Below are positions 7,437-16,186 of a stretch of DNA of 64,000 nt, in pieces. Every line of letters starts with the position of its first letter. The first letter of the stretch is position 1. The notes below the pieces were generated by a model, which searched no databases, was not told the DNA's origin, and saw only the letters and a list, made by a program, of their open reading frames with translations. Source of the DNA: an uncultured Bacteroidales bacterium (GTDB lineage: Bacteria > Bacteroidota > Bacteroidia > Bacteroidales > Bacteroidaceae); the NCBI GenBank assembly GCA_902799685.1, contig CADCBO010000003.1, forward strand, positions 62,001 through 126,000, given 5' to 3'. The translations under genes were made by a program, and so were the position numbers.

Positions 7437-10100
7437 ATGAATGCTATGAGTCCTATCCTTATCTATTTTATTGAAACTCTCCTGTGCAGCGGACTATTCC
7501 TGTTGCTGTATCATTGGTTTATTGCCCGTAAGGCAGGTTACGGTTTCTGCCGCAAGTACCTGATTGTTACTATGGTGCTGGCATCCGTTATTCCTGTGCT
7601 TAATGTTCCGCTCTATCCGCCGCTAAACACCGACAGTAAGGTGGCTGTGGTAAGTGAGCCGGAAAAGGTTGAAACAGTTGGGACTGTTGCCGAAACCACA
7701 TCGGCAGTATCGTCAGAGCCAGTCTCAGCACAGGCGTCGGAGGTATCAGCCACGGCACTGGAGGTATCGGCCACAGCAGAGGTTGCGACGGTGGAGCAGG
7801 CTCAGGCTGCCCCGGTGGCAATAAGCAACATGCAGCAGGTATCAGATTTTCTACGTCGTAACGCACTCCTTATTATATATCTCACAGGAGTGGCCGTTTC
7901 ATTGCTAGCTATTGCCGGTGGAGCGGTGTCGGTGGCCAGAATCAGGCGTAAATCTCATATCACACTGGCCCGGTCATACGATTTGGCTGAGAGTGACGGC
8001 ATTGAGACTCCGTTCTCATTCTTGCATACCATCTATATGGGTTACGGATATGATGAAAAGGATCGCTGCCATATACTGAGCCATGAGGTCAGTCATGTAC
8101 GTCATCATCACTCCATAGAGAAACTGTTCATGTCTTTGATGCGGTCACTGTTCTGGTTCAATCCCCTGATGTGGCTTGCCGAGAAGTGCCTGGAGGATGT
8201 ACAGGAGTGGCAGGCCGATAAGGATGCCCTATCGGACGGTTACAGGCTGGATGAATACAGACAGACTGTAGTTAACCAGCTGTTCGGATACAACCCGGAG
8301 ATGGTATCGGGGCTTAAAAGCTCATTTACCAAACGCAGACTGTTGAAAATGAAACAGACCGAATACAAAGGCGGTATAGGGCTTCAGGTTTGTGCAACCT
8401 CACTTGTTGCGGCAGTTCTGTTCCTTGCTTTCGGCTGCGGACGTGCCAAGACGGCAGAGACCCCGGCGGATGCCCCGATAGACTATGAGGACCTCTACAA
8501 TAATAAAAATTATATCATGACTGCCGATGAGTTCCTGGGCGATTTTTCAGGCACAAGAACCCGTACCGCAAGTTATGTGTTTGAACGTGACGAACAGGGA
8601 CGCGTAATCAAGGGTGTGGAGATTTATGAGAACAAGGATTATACTATTGCTCCCGTAACAATTGCAGTAAACGGCGTGGAAAGGGCTAAATCACCCAGAG
8701 ACCGTAAACTCAGATGGATAAACAAGAGTACCGTGATAATTATTGGCGGAAAGAAATCCACACGGGCAGACTTCCTTGCACTCAAGGAGGGGGAATATGA
8801 AAAGATATACTATTTCCGTCCCAAAGGTGAAAAGGCGGATGAATGCTCGTTTGTTTATGTCTCCACTCAGGAGCACCAGGTTGCACCAAACGGCTTTCCT
8901 GTTATAATTGATAACCCCGGATTTGACGCTCCCGATATCATAGATCCTGTAGGAATGAGTTTCTATGAAGAGATGTTCTTATATCAGGCCGTAAATCACA
9001 GTGTTGCCACTCCTGATGCCAAATTTGTTCTTGACGGGAATTTTGTAAGTTATGATGTGTTCCAGAAATACCTGGTTAATCCTGAGAACAAGATACCTAA
9101 TCTTCTTGTCTATCGTAATGATGCTGCAAGGAAGTTTTTCGGTGATGATTGCTGGGAGGTGGTTGAATGCAGTAACCGTAAGAACGTGTTTATATGGTTT
9201 GACAGGCTGCATGGCGACAAAGTGGTTCCTCAGTTGGGGCGGAACGGAAAGGAGTCCAGTTATGAGGATATCATAGATGCCATTGCCGCTGCAAAGGAAT
9301 ACAACAAGACAATAGGCGGACCTACGCTGGTTGACCTGCATGTTCAGAAAGATGTAACAGATAGCCAGGTTAAGGAACTGATAGATAATTGTATTGATGC
9401 TGATGATCCGGATGTGTATCTGTATATGCAGAGGACCAGACATATTGTCTCTGAAGACGGTAACGGAAACAGAACTGTACGCTCAGTCTATGATGATAAT
9501 ACCGATAATCTGAGTGAGCATGAGTATGTGGATCTGGGCCTGTCTGTAAAATGGGCCACATGTAATGTGGGTGCTTCCCAACCGGAGGATTATGGAGGTT
9601 ACTATGCCTGGGGTGAGACTGCTACAAAGAGTGATTATGTGTGGAACACATACAGATATCGTAACGGTGTTACCGGTCCATTTACCAAATATAACTCGGA
9701 ACGGGGCAAGGGGACAGTTGACCATAAGACAGTCCTTGAACCCGATGACGATGTGGCTCATGTAAGGTGGGGTGGCGACTGGCGCATTCCCACCAAGGAT
9801 GAACTGGAGGAATTGCTGAATAACTGCACATGGACCTGGACCACTCTCAACGGTGTAAACGGATATCAGGTTACAAGCAACAAATCCGGATATACAGACT
9901 GCTCGATATTCCTGCCTGCTGCCGGACGTTATCTGGCCGAAATGAAGCATGAAACAGGAACCAGAGTCTGCATTGCTACCAGTACGCAATGTGCTGAGTA
10001 TGCCGATGGCGCATATATGCTCTATTTCAGCCAGGATGAACGTGAAATAAAGCCCGGTTACCGGGAGTATGGAGTTCCGGTCCGTCCGGTTATGCCCTGA
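7437..10100 (+). CDS. BlaR1-like M56 metallopeptidase sensor with C-terminal FISUMP domain
   Basis: An 887-residue membrane protein. Two transmembrane helices lie in the first ~60 residues, then a Ser/Ala/Val/Glu-rich linker containing EVSATALEVSATAEV (about 95-115), a third helix (about 143-163), the M56 peptidase domain with HEVSH at 216-220, and a fourth helix near 318-337. A long extracytoplasmic region follows. Its last ~195 residues, from EYVDLGLSVKWATCNVG (about 694) to the end, match the FISUMP-type domain common in Bacteroidota and Fibrobacter surface proteins. There is no penicillin-binding sensor domain as in classical BlaR1. The protein probably cleaves or triggers cleavage of the BlaI repressor on sensing an unknown ligand. 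Confidence 0.85.
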   Translation: MNAMSPILIYFIETLLCSGLFLLLYHWFIARKAGYGFCRKYLIVTMVLASVIPVLNVPLYPPLNTDSKVAVVSEPEKVETVGTVAETTSAVSSEPVSAQASEVSATALEVSATAEVATVEQAQAAPVAISNMQQVSDFLRRNALLIIYLTGVAVSLLAIAGGAVSVARIRRKSHITLARSYDLAESDGIETPFSFLHTIYMGYGYDEKDRCHILSHEVSHVRHHHSIEKLFMSLMRSLFWFNPLMWLAEKCLEDVQEWQADKDALSDGYRLDEYRQTVVNQLFGYNPEMVSGLKSSFTKRRLLKMKQTEYKGGIGLQVCATSLVAAVLFLAFGCGRAKTAETPADAPIDYEDLYNNKNYIMTADEFLGDFSGTRTRTASYVFERDEQGRVIKGVEIYENKDYTIAPVTIAVNGVERAKSPRDRKLRWINKSTVIIIGGKKSTRADFLALKEGEYEKIYYFRPKGEKADECSFVYVSTQEHQVAPNGFPVIIDNPGFDAPDIIDPVGMSFYEEMFLYQAVNHSVATPDAKFVLDGNFVSYDVFQKYLVNPENKIPNLLVYRNDAARKFFGDDCWEVVECSNRKNVFIWFDRLHGDKVVPQLGRNGKESSYEDIIDAIAAAKEYNKTIGGPTLVDLHVQKDVTDSQVKELIDNCIDADDPDVYLYMQRTRHIVSEDGNGNRTVRSVYDDNTDNLSEHEYVDLGLSVKWATCNVGASQPEDYGGYYAWGETATKSDYVWNTYRYRNGVTGPFTKYNSERGKGTVDHKTVLEPDDDVAHVRWGGDWRIPTKDELEELLNNCTWTWTTLNGVNGYQVTSNKSGYTDCSIFLPAAGRYLAEMKHETGTRVCIATSTQCAEYADGAYMLYFSQDEREIKPGYREYGVPVRPVMP

Positions 10101-10200
10101 TAATAACAGCAAACCGTATAATTATCCGGTATAACATTATTTAATAGAGCGATTGTTGAAAACTTATTCATTCTGATGTGCACGTTTAAGGGAAAAGCAG

Positions 10201-10208
10201 TACCTTTG
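10201..10208 (+). promoter_or_regulatory. -7 box of the carAB operon
   Basis: TACCTTTG matches TAnnTTTG exactly. Transcription would begin near 10215, giving a leader of about 160 nt before carA. A TGTG at 10177-10180 is the best -33 candidate. Confidence 0.6.
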
Positions 10209-10236
10209 CGGCATGTTAAGAAAGAGAGGAAATATT

Positions 10237-10340
10237 GACTGTTCACCAAAGCATAAACCCACGGGTGGTGATAGTGTTTTCAGTCATTTCATTTCATAAA
10301 GGGGGAATTGTTTAAGACGGTTTCCCCTTTTTTCTTTTTT
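10237..10340 (+). promoter_or_regulatory. Structured carA leader with hairpin and intrinsic terminator (putative attenuator)
   Basis: Two structures lie in the leader. First, GACTG (10237-10241) pairs with CAGTC (10281-10285) around an inner CACC/GGTG pair (10244-10247 with 10267-10270). Second, AAAGGGGGAA (10298-10307) pairs with TTTCCCCTTT (10321-10330), followed directly by TTTCTTTTTT (10331-10340): a textbook intrinsic terminator between promoter and carA. This arrangement suggests transcription attenuation controlled by a pyrimidine, arginine or other signal. I do not recognise a known riboswitch class. Confidence 0.6.
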
Positions 10341-10372
10341 AGGGATAGAGACTAAAACAAACATAAAACAAA

Positions 10373-11434
10373 ATGACAGTATCACTAGTTTTGGCCGACG
10401 GCACCTCATTCAAGGGTGAGTCATTCGGATACAATCAGCCCGTAAGCGGCGAGCTTGTATTCAATACCGCAATGGCCGGTTATCCTGAGATTCTGACAGA
10501 GCCCGCATCGCGCGGACAGCTCATTGTTATGACCTATCCGGTGATAGGTAACTACGGCATCCAGCCCATGAGTGCCGATGAGAACGGGCTTCCCACCAAT
10601 GCGGAGAGCGAGCACGCACAGGCACGCGCCCTGATAGTAAGTGACAAGAGTGATTTCTACAGCCACTGGAACGCTGCCGAATCTCTTGAGGAGTGGATGA
10701 AGCGTGAAAAGGTGGTTGGCATAGAGGGAGTTGATACCCGTGAGCTTACCAAGCATATCCGCAATCACGGCAGCATGACCGCCAAGATACTGTTTGACGG
10801 AAAGCAGAAACCAGCTGAGTATGCATACACCAATATGCTGCCCGAGGTATCGGTCAAGGAGCCTGTTACATACAATGAGGGTGGTTCCAAGACTGTAGTT
10901 CTGGTGGACTGCGGTGTCAAGGCCGGCGTGGTACGCTGCCTTATCAATGAGGATCTCAAGGTTGTCCGCGTGCCCTGGAACTATAATTACTCAAAGATCA
11001 AGATGGACGGCCTGGTGATATCGGACGGCCCGGGTAACCCCAGTTACTGCAGTGAGGTGGTTACAGCCCTGCAGAAGTTCATGGCTAAGAATGACACCCC
11101 GATATTGGGTATAGGTATGGGATGCCTGCTGCTTGGCCTGGCCGGTGGCATGGATACTTATAAGCTCAAGTTCGGTCATCACACCCAGAACCAGCCGGTT
11201 CAGCTGGTGGGCACCGACCGCTGTTACATTACCACCCAGAACCACAACTACGCTATCCGTGAGGATTCTGTAGTAGGTCAGTGGAAGGTGTATCTCAAGA
11301 ACCTGAACGACGGATCGGTAGAAGGAATCTACAATACCCGCAAGCCCTGGGTGGGAGTGATGTTCCACTCGGAGAGCGATCAGGTAAGCACTGATGCTGA
11401 GTTTATTTATGATGATTTTGTTTCAAAACTCTAA
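10373..11434 (+). CDS. carA: Carbamoyl-phosphate synthase small subunit, glutaminase nucleophile missing
   Basis: A 353-residue CarA homologue with the CPSase small-chain domain (about 1-130, motif VFNTAMAGYPEILTEPASRGQ split by description) and a class I amidotransferase domain (about 165-350). In glutamine-using CarA the nucleophile lies in GICLGHQ; here the segment is GIGMGCL, with Gly248 in the cysteine position and Cys251 in place of the histidine. The His and Glu of the triad appear to remain in FHSES. Loss of the nucleophile is the hallmark of ammonia-dependent CPS I, whose vertebrate form has Ser there. The segment NQPV...TTQNHNYAI also resembles CPS I. So this subunit probably does not hydrolyse glutamine. 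Twelve bases separate it from carB. Confidence 0.9.
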   Translation: MTVSLVLADGTSFKGESFGYNQPVSGELVFNTAMAGYPEILTEPASRGQLIVMTYPVIGNYGIQPMSADENGLPTNAESEHAQARALIVSDKSDFYSHWNAAESLEEWMKREKVVGIEGVDTRELTKHIRNHGSMTAKILFDGKQKPAEYAYTNMLPEVSVKEPVTYNEGGSKTVVLVDCGVKAGVVRCLINEDLKVVRVPWNYNYSKIKMDGLVISDGPGNPSYCSEVVTALQKFMAKNDTPILGIGMGCLLLGLAGGMDTYKLKFGHHTQNQPVQLVGTDRCYITTQNHNYAIREDSVVGQWKVYLKNLNDGSVEGIYNTRKPWVGVMFHSESDQVSTDAEFIYDDFVSKL

Positions 11435-11446
11435 CACCCTAAGGAT

Positions 11447-14400
11447 ATGGCATTGAAGAAGTATAAGAAAGTGCTGCTGCTTGGATCGGGCGCACTCAAG
11501 ATAGGTGAGGCAGGCGAGTTTGATTACTCCGGTTCACAGGCTCTTAAGGCCCTGAAGGAGGAGGGCATAGAGACCATCCTTATCAACCCCAACATTGCTA
11601 CGGTTCAGACCAGCGAGGGTGTTGCCGACAGAGTTTATTTCTACCCTGTAACCCCGTTCTTTGTAGAGAAGGTAATTGCCAAGGAGCGTCCCGATGCAAT
11701 CCTGCTGGCATTCGGTGGTCAGACCGCACTTAACTGCGGTGTGGCACTGGAGCAGAGCGGTGTTCTGGCCAAGTATAAGGTAAAGGTGCTGGGTACCCAG
11801 GTTAAGGCCATTATGGATACTGAGGACCGTGACCTCTTTATCAAGCGTTTGGATGAGATAGGCGTACAGACCATCAAGAGTCACGCAGTTGAGACCATGG
11901 ACGATGCACGTGCAGCTGCACGTGAACTGGGCTACCCGGTTATCATCCGTTCCGCATACGCTCTGGGCGGTCTGGGCTCGGGTTTCTGCGACAATGAGGA
12001 GGAACTCAACAAATTGGCCGAGAAGTCATTCTCATTCTCACCGCAGATTCTTGTTGAGAAGAGCCTCAAGGGCTGGAAGGAGATTGAGTTTGAGTGTGTG
12101 AACGACAAGAGCGGCAACTCTATCATAGTCTGCTCAATGGAGAACTTTGACCCGCTGGGCATACATACCGGCGAGAGTATCGTGGTTGCTCCCACACAGA
12201 CACTTACTCACCACGAGGTGCAGAAGCTGGAGGAACTGACCATCCGCATAGCCCGCCACGTGGGTATAGTAGGTGAGTGCAATATCCAGTTTGCATTCGA
12301 TCCCCAGAGCGAGGATTACCGCGTTATTGAGGTTAACGCCCGCCTGAGCCGCTCATCGGCCCTGGCATCAAAGGCTACCGGTTATCCTCTGGCATTCGTG
12401 GCCTGCAAGCTGGGTTTGGGCTACAACCTTTATGAGCTTAAGAACTCCATCACCAAGGATACTACCGATTTCTTTGAGCCCTCTGTTGACTATGTAGTCT
12501 GCAAGATACCGCGCTGGGATCTGAGCAAGTTCCACGGTGTGGATCGCGAGATAGGCTCATCAATGAAGTCCGTAGGTGAGGTTATGTCTATCGGCCGCAG
12601 CTTTGAGGAGGTTATCCAGAAGGGTATCCGTATGATTGGTCAGGGCATGCACGGATTCGTGGAGAACAAGAGCATCAAGTTTGCCGATCTGGACAAGGCG
12701 CTCAAGGAGCCTACCGACAAGCGTCTGTTCGCAATCAGCCAGGCATTCAGCGAGGGCTACACCATAGACCGTATCTATGAACTTACCAAGATTGACAAGT
12801 GGTTCCTGAACCGCCTGAAGGGTATTGTTGACCTGTCCAAACAGCTGCACAAGGTTAAGGGCATCGAGGCTCTGGGCGAAGACCTGTTGCGCAAGGCCAA
12901 GAAGATGGGATTCAGCGATTTCCAGATTGCACGTGCCATCGGTGAGGAGAAGAAACTGGGCACACAGGCCGGTCTTCTCTCTGTACGTAACAAGCGTAAG
13001 AGTCTGGGCATTGTTCCTTACGTTAAGCAGATAGATACCCTGGGCGGTGAGTATCAGGCCAAGGAGAACTACCTGTATATGACTTATAACGGCTGCGCTC
13101 ACGATATACCGTTCTTTGATGACAAGAAGTCTATCATCGTAATAGGCTCTGGTGCATATCGCATCGGTTCTTCGGTAGAGTTTGACTGGTGCGGCGTTCA
13201 GGCTCTGAACACCGTCCGCAAGGAGGGCTACCGCAACATCGTGATCAACTGCAACCCTGAGACCGTAAGTACTGACTACGATGTTACAGACCGTCTGTTC
13301 TTTGACGAGCTTACGTTTGAGCGCGTTATGGATATCATAGAGTTGGAGAATCCCTACGGCGTGATTGTATCAACCGGCGGACAGATTCCCAACAACCTGG
13401 CTATGAAGCTTGACGCCATGAACGTGCCTATCCTGGGTACAAGCGCCAAGGACATCGATAATGCCGAAGACCGCGAGAAATTCTCGGCCATGCTTGACCG
13501 CATAGGTGTTGACCAGCCGGAATGGAGCGAGCTTACCTCAATGAAGGAGATTGGCAAGTTCATAGACAAGGTTGGATTCCCCGTACTGGTACGTCCGTCA
13601 TACGTGCTCTCAGGTGCTGCCATGAACGTTTGCAGTAACCAGGAGGAGTTGGAGCGTTTCCTGCAGCTGGCCGCCGAGGTATCAAAGGAGCATCCGGTTG
13701 TAGTAAGCCGCTTTATTGAGAACGCCAAGGAGGTTGAGATGGATGCCGTTGCCAAGGACGGTGAAATCATTGCATATGCCATCAGTGAGCATATTGAGTT
13801 TGCCGGCGTACACTCAGGTGATGCTACTATCCAGTTCCCGCCTCAGAAACTCTATGTAGAGACAGTTAAGCGCATCAAGCGCATCAGTCGTCAGATTGCC
13901 AAAGAACTCCATATAAACGGTCCTTTCAATATCCAGTATCTGGCTCGTGAGAACGATATCAAAGTTATTGAGTGCAATCTGCGCGCTTCACGTTCATTCC
14001 CGTTCGTGAGCAAGGTGCTCAAGATCAACCTGATTGAGATTGCAACCAAGATTATGCTGGGCATTCCTGTAGAGGCACCTGAGAAGAGCCTGTTTGATAT
14101 CGATTATGTTGGTATAAAGGCTTCACAGTTCTCATTCAACCGTTTGCAGAAGGCTGATCCCGTGCTGGGTGTTGATATGGCATCGACCGGTGAGGTGGGC
14201 TGTCTGGGTGATGACCAGCGCTACGCTATCCTGGAGTCAATGTTATCGGTCGGTTATCGGATTCCTAAGAAGAACATCCTGCTCTCAACCGGTACAGCAA
14301 AGCAGAAAGCCAGTATGCTTGATGCTGCCAAGATGCTTACTGCCAACGGATTCAATATCTATGCTACAGGCGGTACAGCAAAGTATCTTGAGGAGAACGG

Positions 14401-14674
14401 TGTTCCAAATACCCGCGTTTATTGGCCCAGTGATGAGGGACAGCAGCCGCAGGCTCTTGATATGCTGCACAACAAGCAGATTGATATGGTGGTGAACATT
14501 CCTAAGAATCTCACTCAGCACGAGCTTACCAACGGCTACAAGATCCGTCGTGCAGCCATTGACCTGAACATCCCGCTGATTACCAACGCCCGTTTGGCCA
14601 GCTCGTTCATCAATGCGTTCTGCACCGTCAACATAGACGACATCCCCATCAAGAGCTGGGACAGCTTTAAATGA
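11447..14674 (+). CDS. carB: Carbamoyl-phosphate synthase large subunit
   Basis: A 1075-residue synthetase that makes carbamoyl phosphate from bicarbonate, ammonia and two ATP, feeding pyrimidine and arginine synthesis. It has the duplicated layout expected: first ATP-grasp half (about 1-400), oligomerisation segment (about 400-550), second ATP-grasp half (about 560-935) and a C-terminal MGS-like allosteric domain (about 940-1075). The first-half ATP-binding motif reads IIRSAYALGGLGSG, the form seen in eukaryotic CPS I/CAD-type enzymes rather than the common bacterial RPSFTLGG. Together with the altered carA this places the pair in the CPS I-like lineage (inference). The stop codon is inside a 39-bp palindrome. 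Confidence 0.95.
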   Translation: MALKKYKKVLLLGSGALKIGEAGEFDYSGSQALKALKEEGIETILINPNIATVQTSEGVADRVYFYPVTPFFVEKVIAKERPDAILLAFGGQTALNCGVALEQSGVLAKYKVKVLGTQVKAIMDTEDRDLFIKRLDEIGVQTIKSHAVETMDDARAAARELGYPVIIRSAYALGGLGSGFCDNEEELNKLAEKSFSFSPQILVEKSLKGWKEIEFECVNDKSGNSIIVCSMENFDPLGIHTGESIVVAPTQTLTHHEVQKLEELTIRIARHVGIVGECNIQFAFDPQSEDYRVIEVNARLSRSSALASKATGYPLAFVACKLGLGYNLYELKNSITKDTTDFFEPSVDYVVCKIPRWDLSKFHGVDREIGSSMKSVGEVMSIGRSFEEVIQKGIRMIGQGMHGFVENKSIKFADLDKALKEPTDKRLFAISQAFSEGYTIDRIYELTKIDKWFLNRLKGIVDLSKQLHKVKGIEALGEDLLRKAKKMGFSDFQIARAIGEEKKLGTQAGLLSVRNKRKSLGIVPYVKQIDTLGGEYQAKENYLYMTYNGCAHDIPFFDDKKSIIVIGSGAYRIGSSVEFDWCGVQALNTVRKEGYRNIVINCNPETVSTDYDVTDRLFFDELTFERVMDIIELENPYGVIVSTGGQIPNNLAMKLDAMNVPILGTSAKDIDNAEDREKFSAMLDRIGVDQPEWSELTSMKEIGKFIDKVGFPVLVRPSYVLSGAAMNVCSNQEELERFLQLAAEVSKEHPVVVSRFIENAKEVEMDAVAKDGEIIAYAISEHIEFAGVHSGDATIQFPPQKLYVETVKRIKRISRQIAKELHINGPFNIQYLARENDIKVIECNLRASRSFPFVSKVLKINLIEIATKIMLGIPVEAPEKSLFDIDYVGIKASQFSFNRLQKADPVLGVDMASTGEVGCLGDDQRYAILESMLSVGYRIPKKNILLSTGTAKQKASMLDAAKMLTANGFNIYATGGTAKYLEENGVPNTRVYWPSDEGQQPQALDMLHNKQIDMVVNIPKNLTQHELTNGYKIRRAAIDLNIPLITNARLASSFINAFCTVNIDDIPIKSWDSFK

Positions 14675-14707
14675 TACAATTGGGGTCAGACCCCTTTTGT
14701 ATCATTT
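14669..14707. repeat. Palindrome with GGGGTCAGACCCC core overlapping the carB stop
   Basis: A 39-bp near-perfect palindrome: outer arm AAATGATACAA at 14669-14679, core GGGGTCAGACCCC, outer arm TTGTATCATTT at 14697-14707. The carB stop TGA (14672-14674) is inside the left arm. An identical 39-bp copy is at 16148-16186. In RNA it would form a strong hairpin followed by T residues, so it may act as a terminator or RNA end stabiliser. Confidence 0.9.
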
Positions 14708-14723
14708 TTAAAGATAGTTTGAG

Positions 14724-16148
14724 ATGAAACACTCGGTATTGAAATTTTTGTTCAGATACATGATATCAGGAGTTATCATGGCATCATGCTCTCAGAATGT
14801 ATCTGCACAATATCAGATGCTTGTCAAAACCGATGATGGTTTGTTGTACCCGTTCAATGTGGATAGAATTGAAAGTGTTTCATTTCTAGAAGTGGAGCCT
14901 AATGAGAATGACATTGACCTGTCTGTCCAGACAATATGGACAGGAAAAAGCATAGCATGGTTCGGAACATCCATACCAGCCGGTACAAGCGCTTTTCGTG
15001 TTCCTATCAAGGGAAATGCCATCAGTGTATATGATTCTTATAAAGTAACTGAGAAATACTTTACAAAAGATGAATATCTGCTGTCTGAATATCCGGTCAT
15101 AGCTGCCTCCCTTATTGGTGCAAAAGAGATACACAACGAATCTCAAGGTTCATCAAGGATTACAAGAAACGCTACTGATCCAAGGTTGGAGATACGCTGT
15201 AAGGCACTTACAAATACGGTTCAGGAGATATGTTCATATGTATGGGGAAGTTATGATATAGATATCGCTGACAGGACTTATAGAGAGAACCATGATAACA
15301 CCATAGGTGTCACGACCTTTCTTACTACTACAGGAACATGGAAAAACTTTGTTGACATGGTATGCGTATGTCTTCGTCAATCATACCAGATATGTCTGAC
15401 GTTAAGACATCTGATAAGCGACGAAACGCAGAGGTCAAGGTATACTGCTGACATCTTTGGTGACTATTATGATGATGTCGCGAATTTGTTGTCATCTGTA
15501 GGATATACGATGGATGATATAGCAGGTTATCATGCTATTGACCTGTTTGTGATTGAACATTCGGTAAATGACTCATATACTTTCATGTATCCGTTCTCCA
15601 ATTTTTCTGTTGATAGTGAAGATGTCAATGACTTTTATGGGGCATATAACAAGATAATCAGCGAGATATTAAAATACAAACCATCTGTAAGAATTGCTAT
15701 TATATCCAATTGTGGAAAGACATCCATAGAGAATGCCGATCATGAGGATAAAGTGTCATGTCTTAAACGCATAGCTGAAAAGTGGCAGTTGCCTTTTTGT
15801 CAGATGGATTTATATACTAATGTCCAATGGGTAAGTCAACTGACTCAGGGATATTGGGACAAAGAACACTATTGGCACGACAGCGGATTTGAGTGGACGG
15901 AGGATGTTGAGAATGACTCATTTACCACCAATGCTACTTTCAATGCCGCCTTTTATGATGAAAGTCTTGCTGTAATGAAGGCCAAAATCAATCCACAAGA
16001 GATAAACGGTGTTTGGTATTGGGAGGCACCATCCGTGTATCTGTGGATGTTTGATGCACTTCACCCTCATTCTGATAAAAGCGGGAGGTTGACAATACTG
16101 ATAGCCAGAGTGCTGTCTAAATGGCTCTTAACTATCGGAAATATCTGA
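14724..16148 (+). CDS. SGNH/GDSL-type hydrolase, secreted
   Basis: A 474-residue exported protein. The signal peptide ends near MASCSQNVSAQ, possibly a lipoprotein (Cys22). A short beta-rich segment follows (LVKTDDGLLYPFNVDRIES), then an SGNH-hydrolase-like domain: block I appears as IAWFGTSIPAG (nucleophile Ser in GTS), block III as EHSVNDS (the Asn of GxND), and block V as DALHPH (Asp and His). Such Bacteroidota proteins (DUF5040-like) are probable carbohydrate or lipid esterases; the substrate is unknown. The gene is more AT-rich than carB and the amylase and lies between two identical palindromes, which suggests it was inserted as a cassette. Confidence 0.7.
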   Translation: MKHSVLKFLFRYMISGVIMASCSQNVSAQYQMLVKTDDGLLYPFNVDRIESVSFLEVEPNENDIDLSVQTIWTGKSIAWFGTSIPAGTSAFRVPIKGNAISVYDSYKVTEKYFTKDEYLLSEYPVIAASLIGAKEIHNESQGSSRITRNATDPRLEIRCKALTNTVQEICSYVWGSYDIDIADRTYRENHDNTIGVTTFLTTTGTWKNFVDMVCVCLRQSYQICLTLRHLISDETQRSRYTADIFGDYYDDVANLLSSVGYTMDDIAGYHAIDLFVIEHSVNDSYTFMYPFSNFSVDSEDVNDFYGAYNKIISEILKYKPSVRIAIISNCGKTSIENADHEDKVSCLKRIAEKWQLPFCQMDLYTNVQWVSQLTQGYWDKEHYWHDSGFEWTEDVENDSFTTNATFNAAFYDESLAVMKAKINPQEINGVWYWEAPSVYLWMFDALHPHSDKSGRLTILIARVLSKWLLTIGNI

Positions 16149-16186
16149 AATGATACAATTGGGGTCAGACCCCTTTTGTATCATTT
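16148..16186. repeat. Second identical GGGGTCAGACCCC palindrome at a convergent gene junction
   Basis: Base for base the same 39 bp as 14669-14707. Its first base is the last base of the SGNH hydrolase stop codon, and its right arm contains the stop codon of the convergent amylase gene (16181-16183). It is the only sequence between these convergent genes, so it is the natural place for termination from both sides. Confidence 0.9.
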
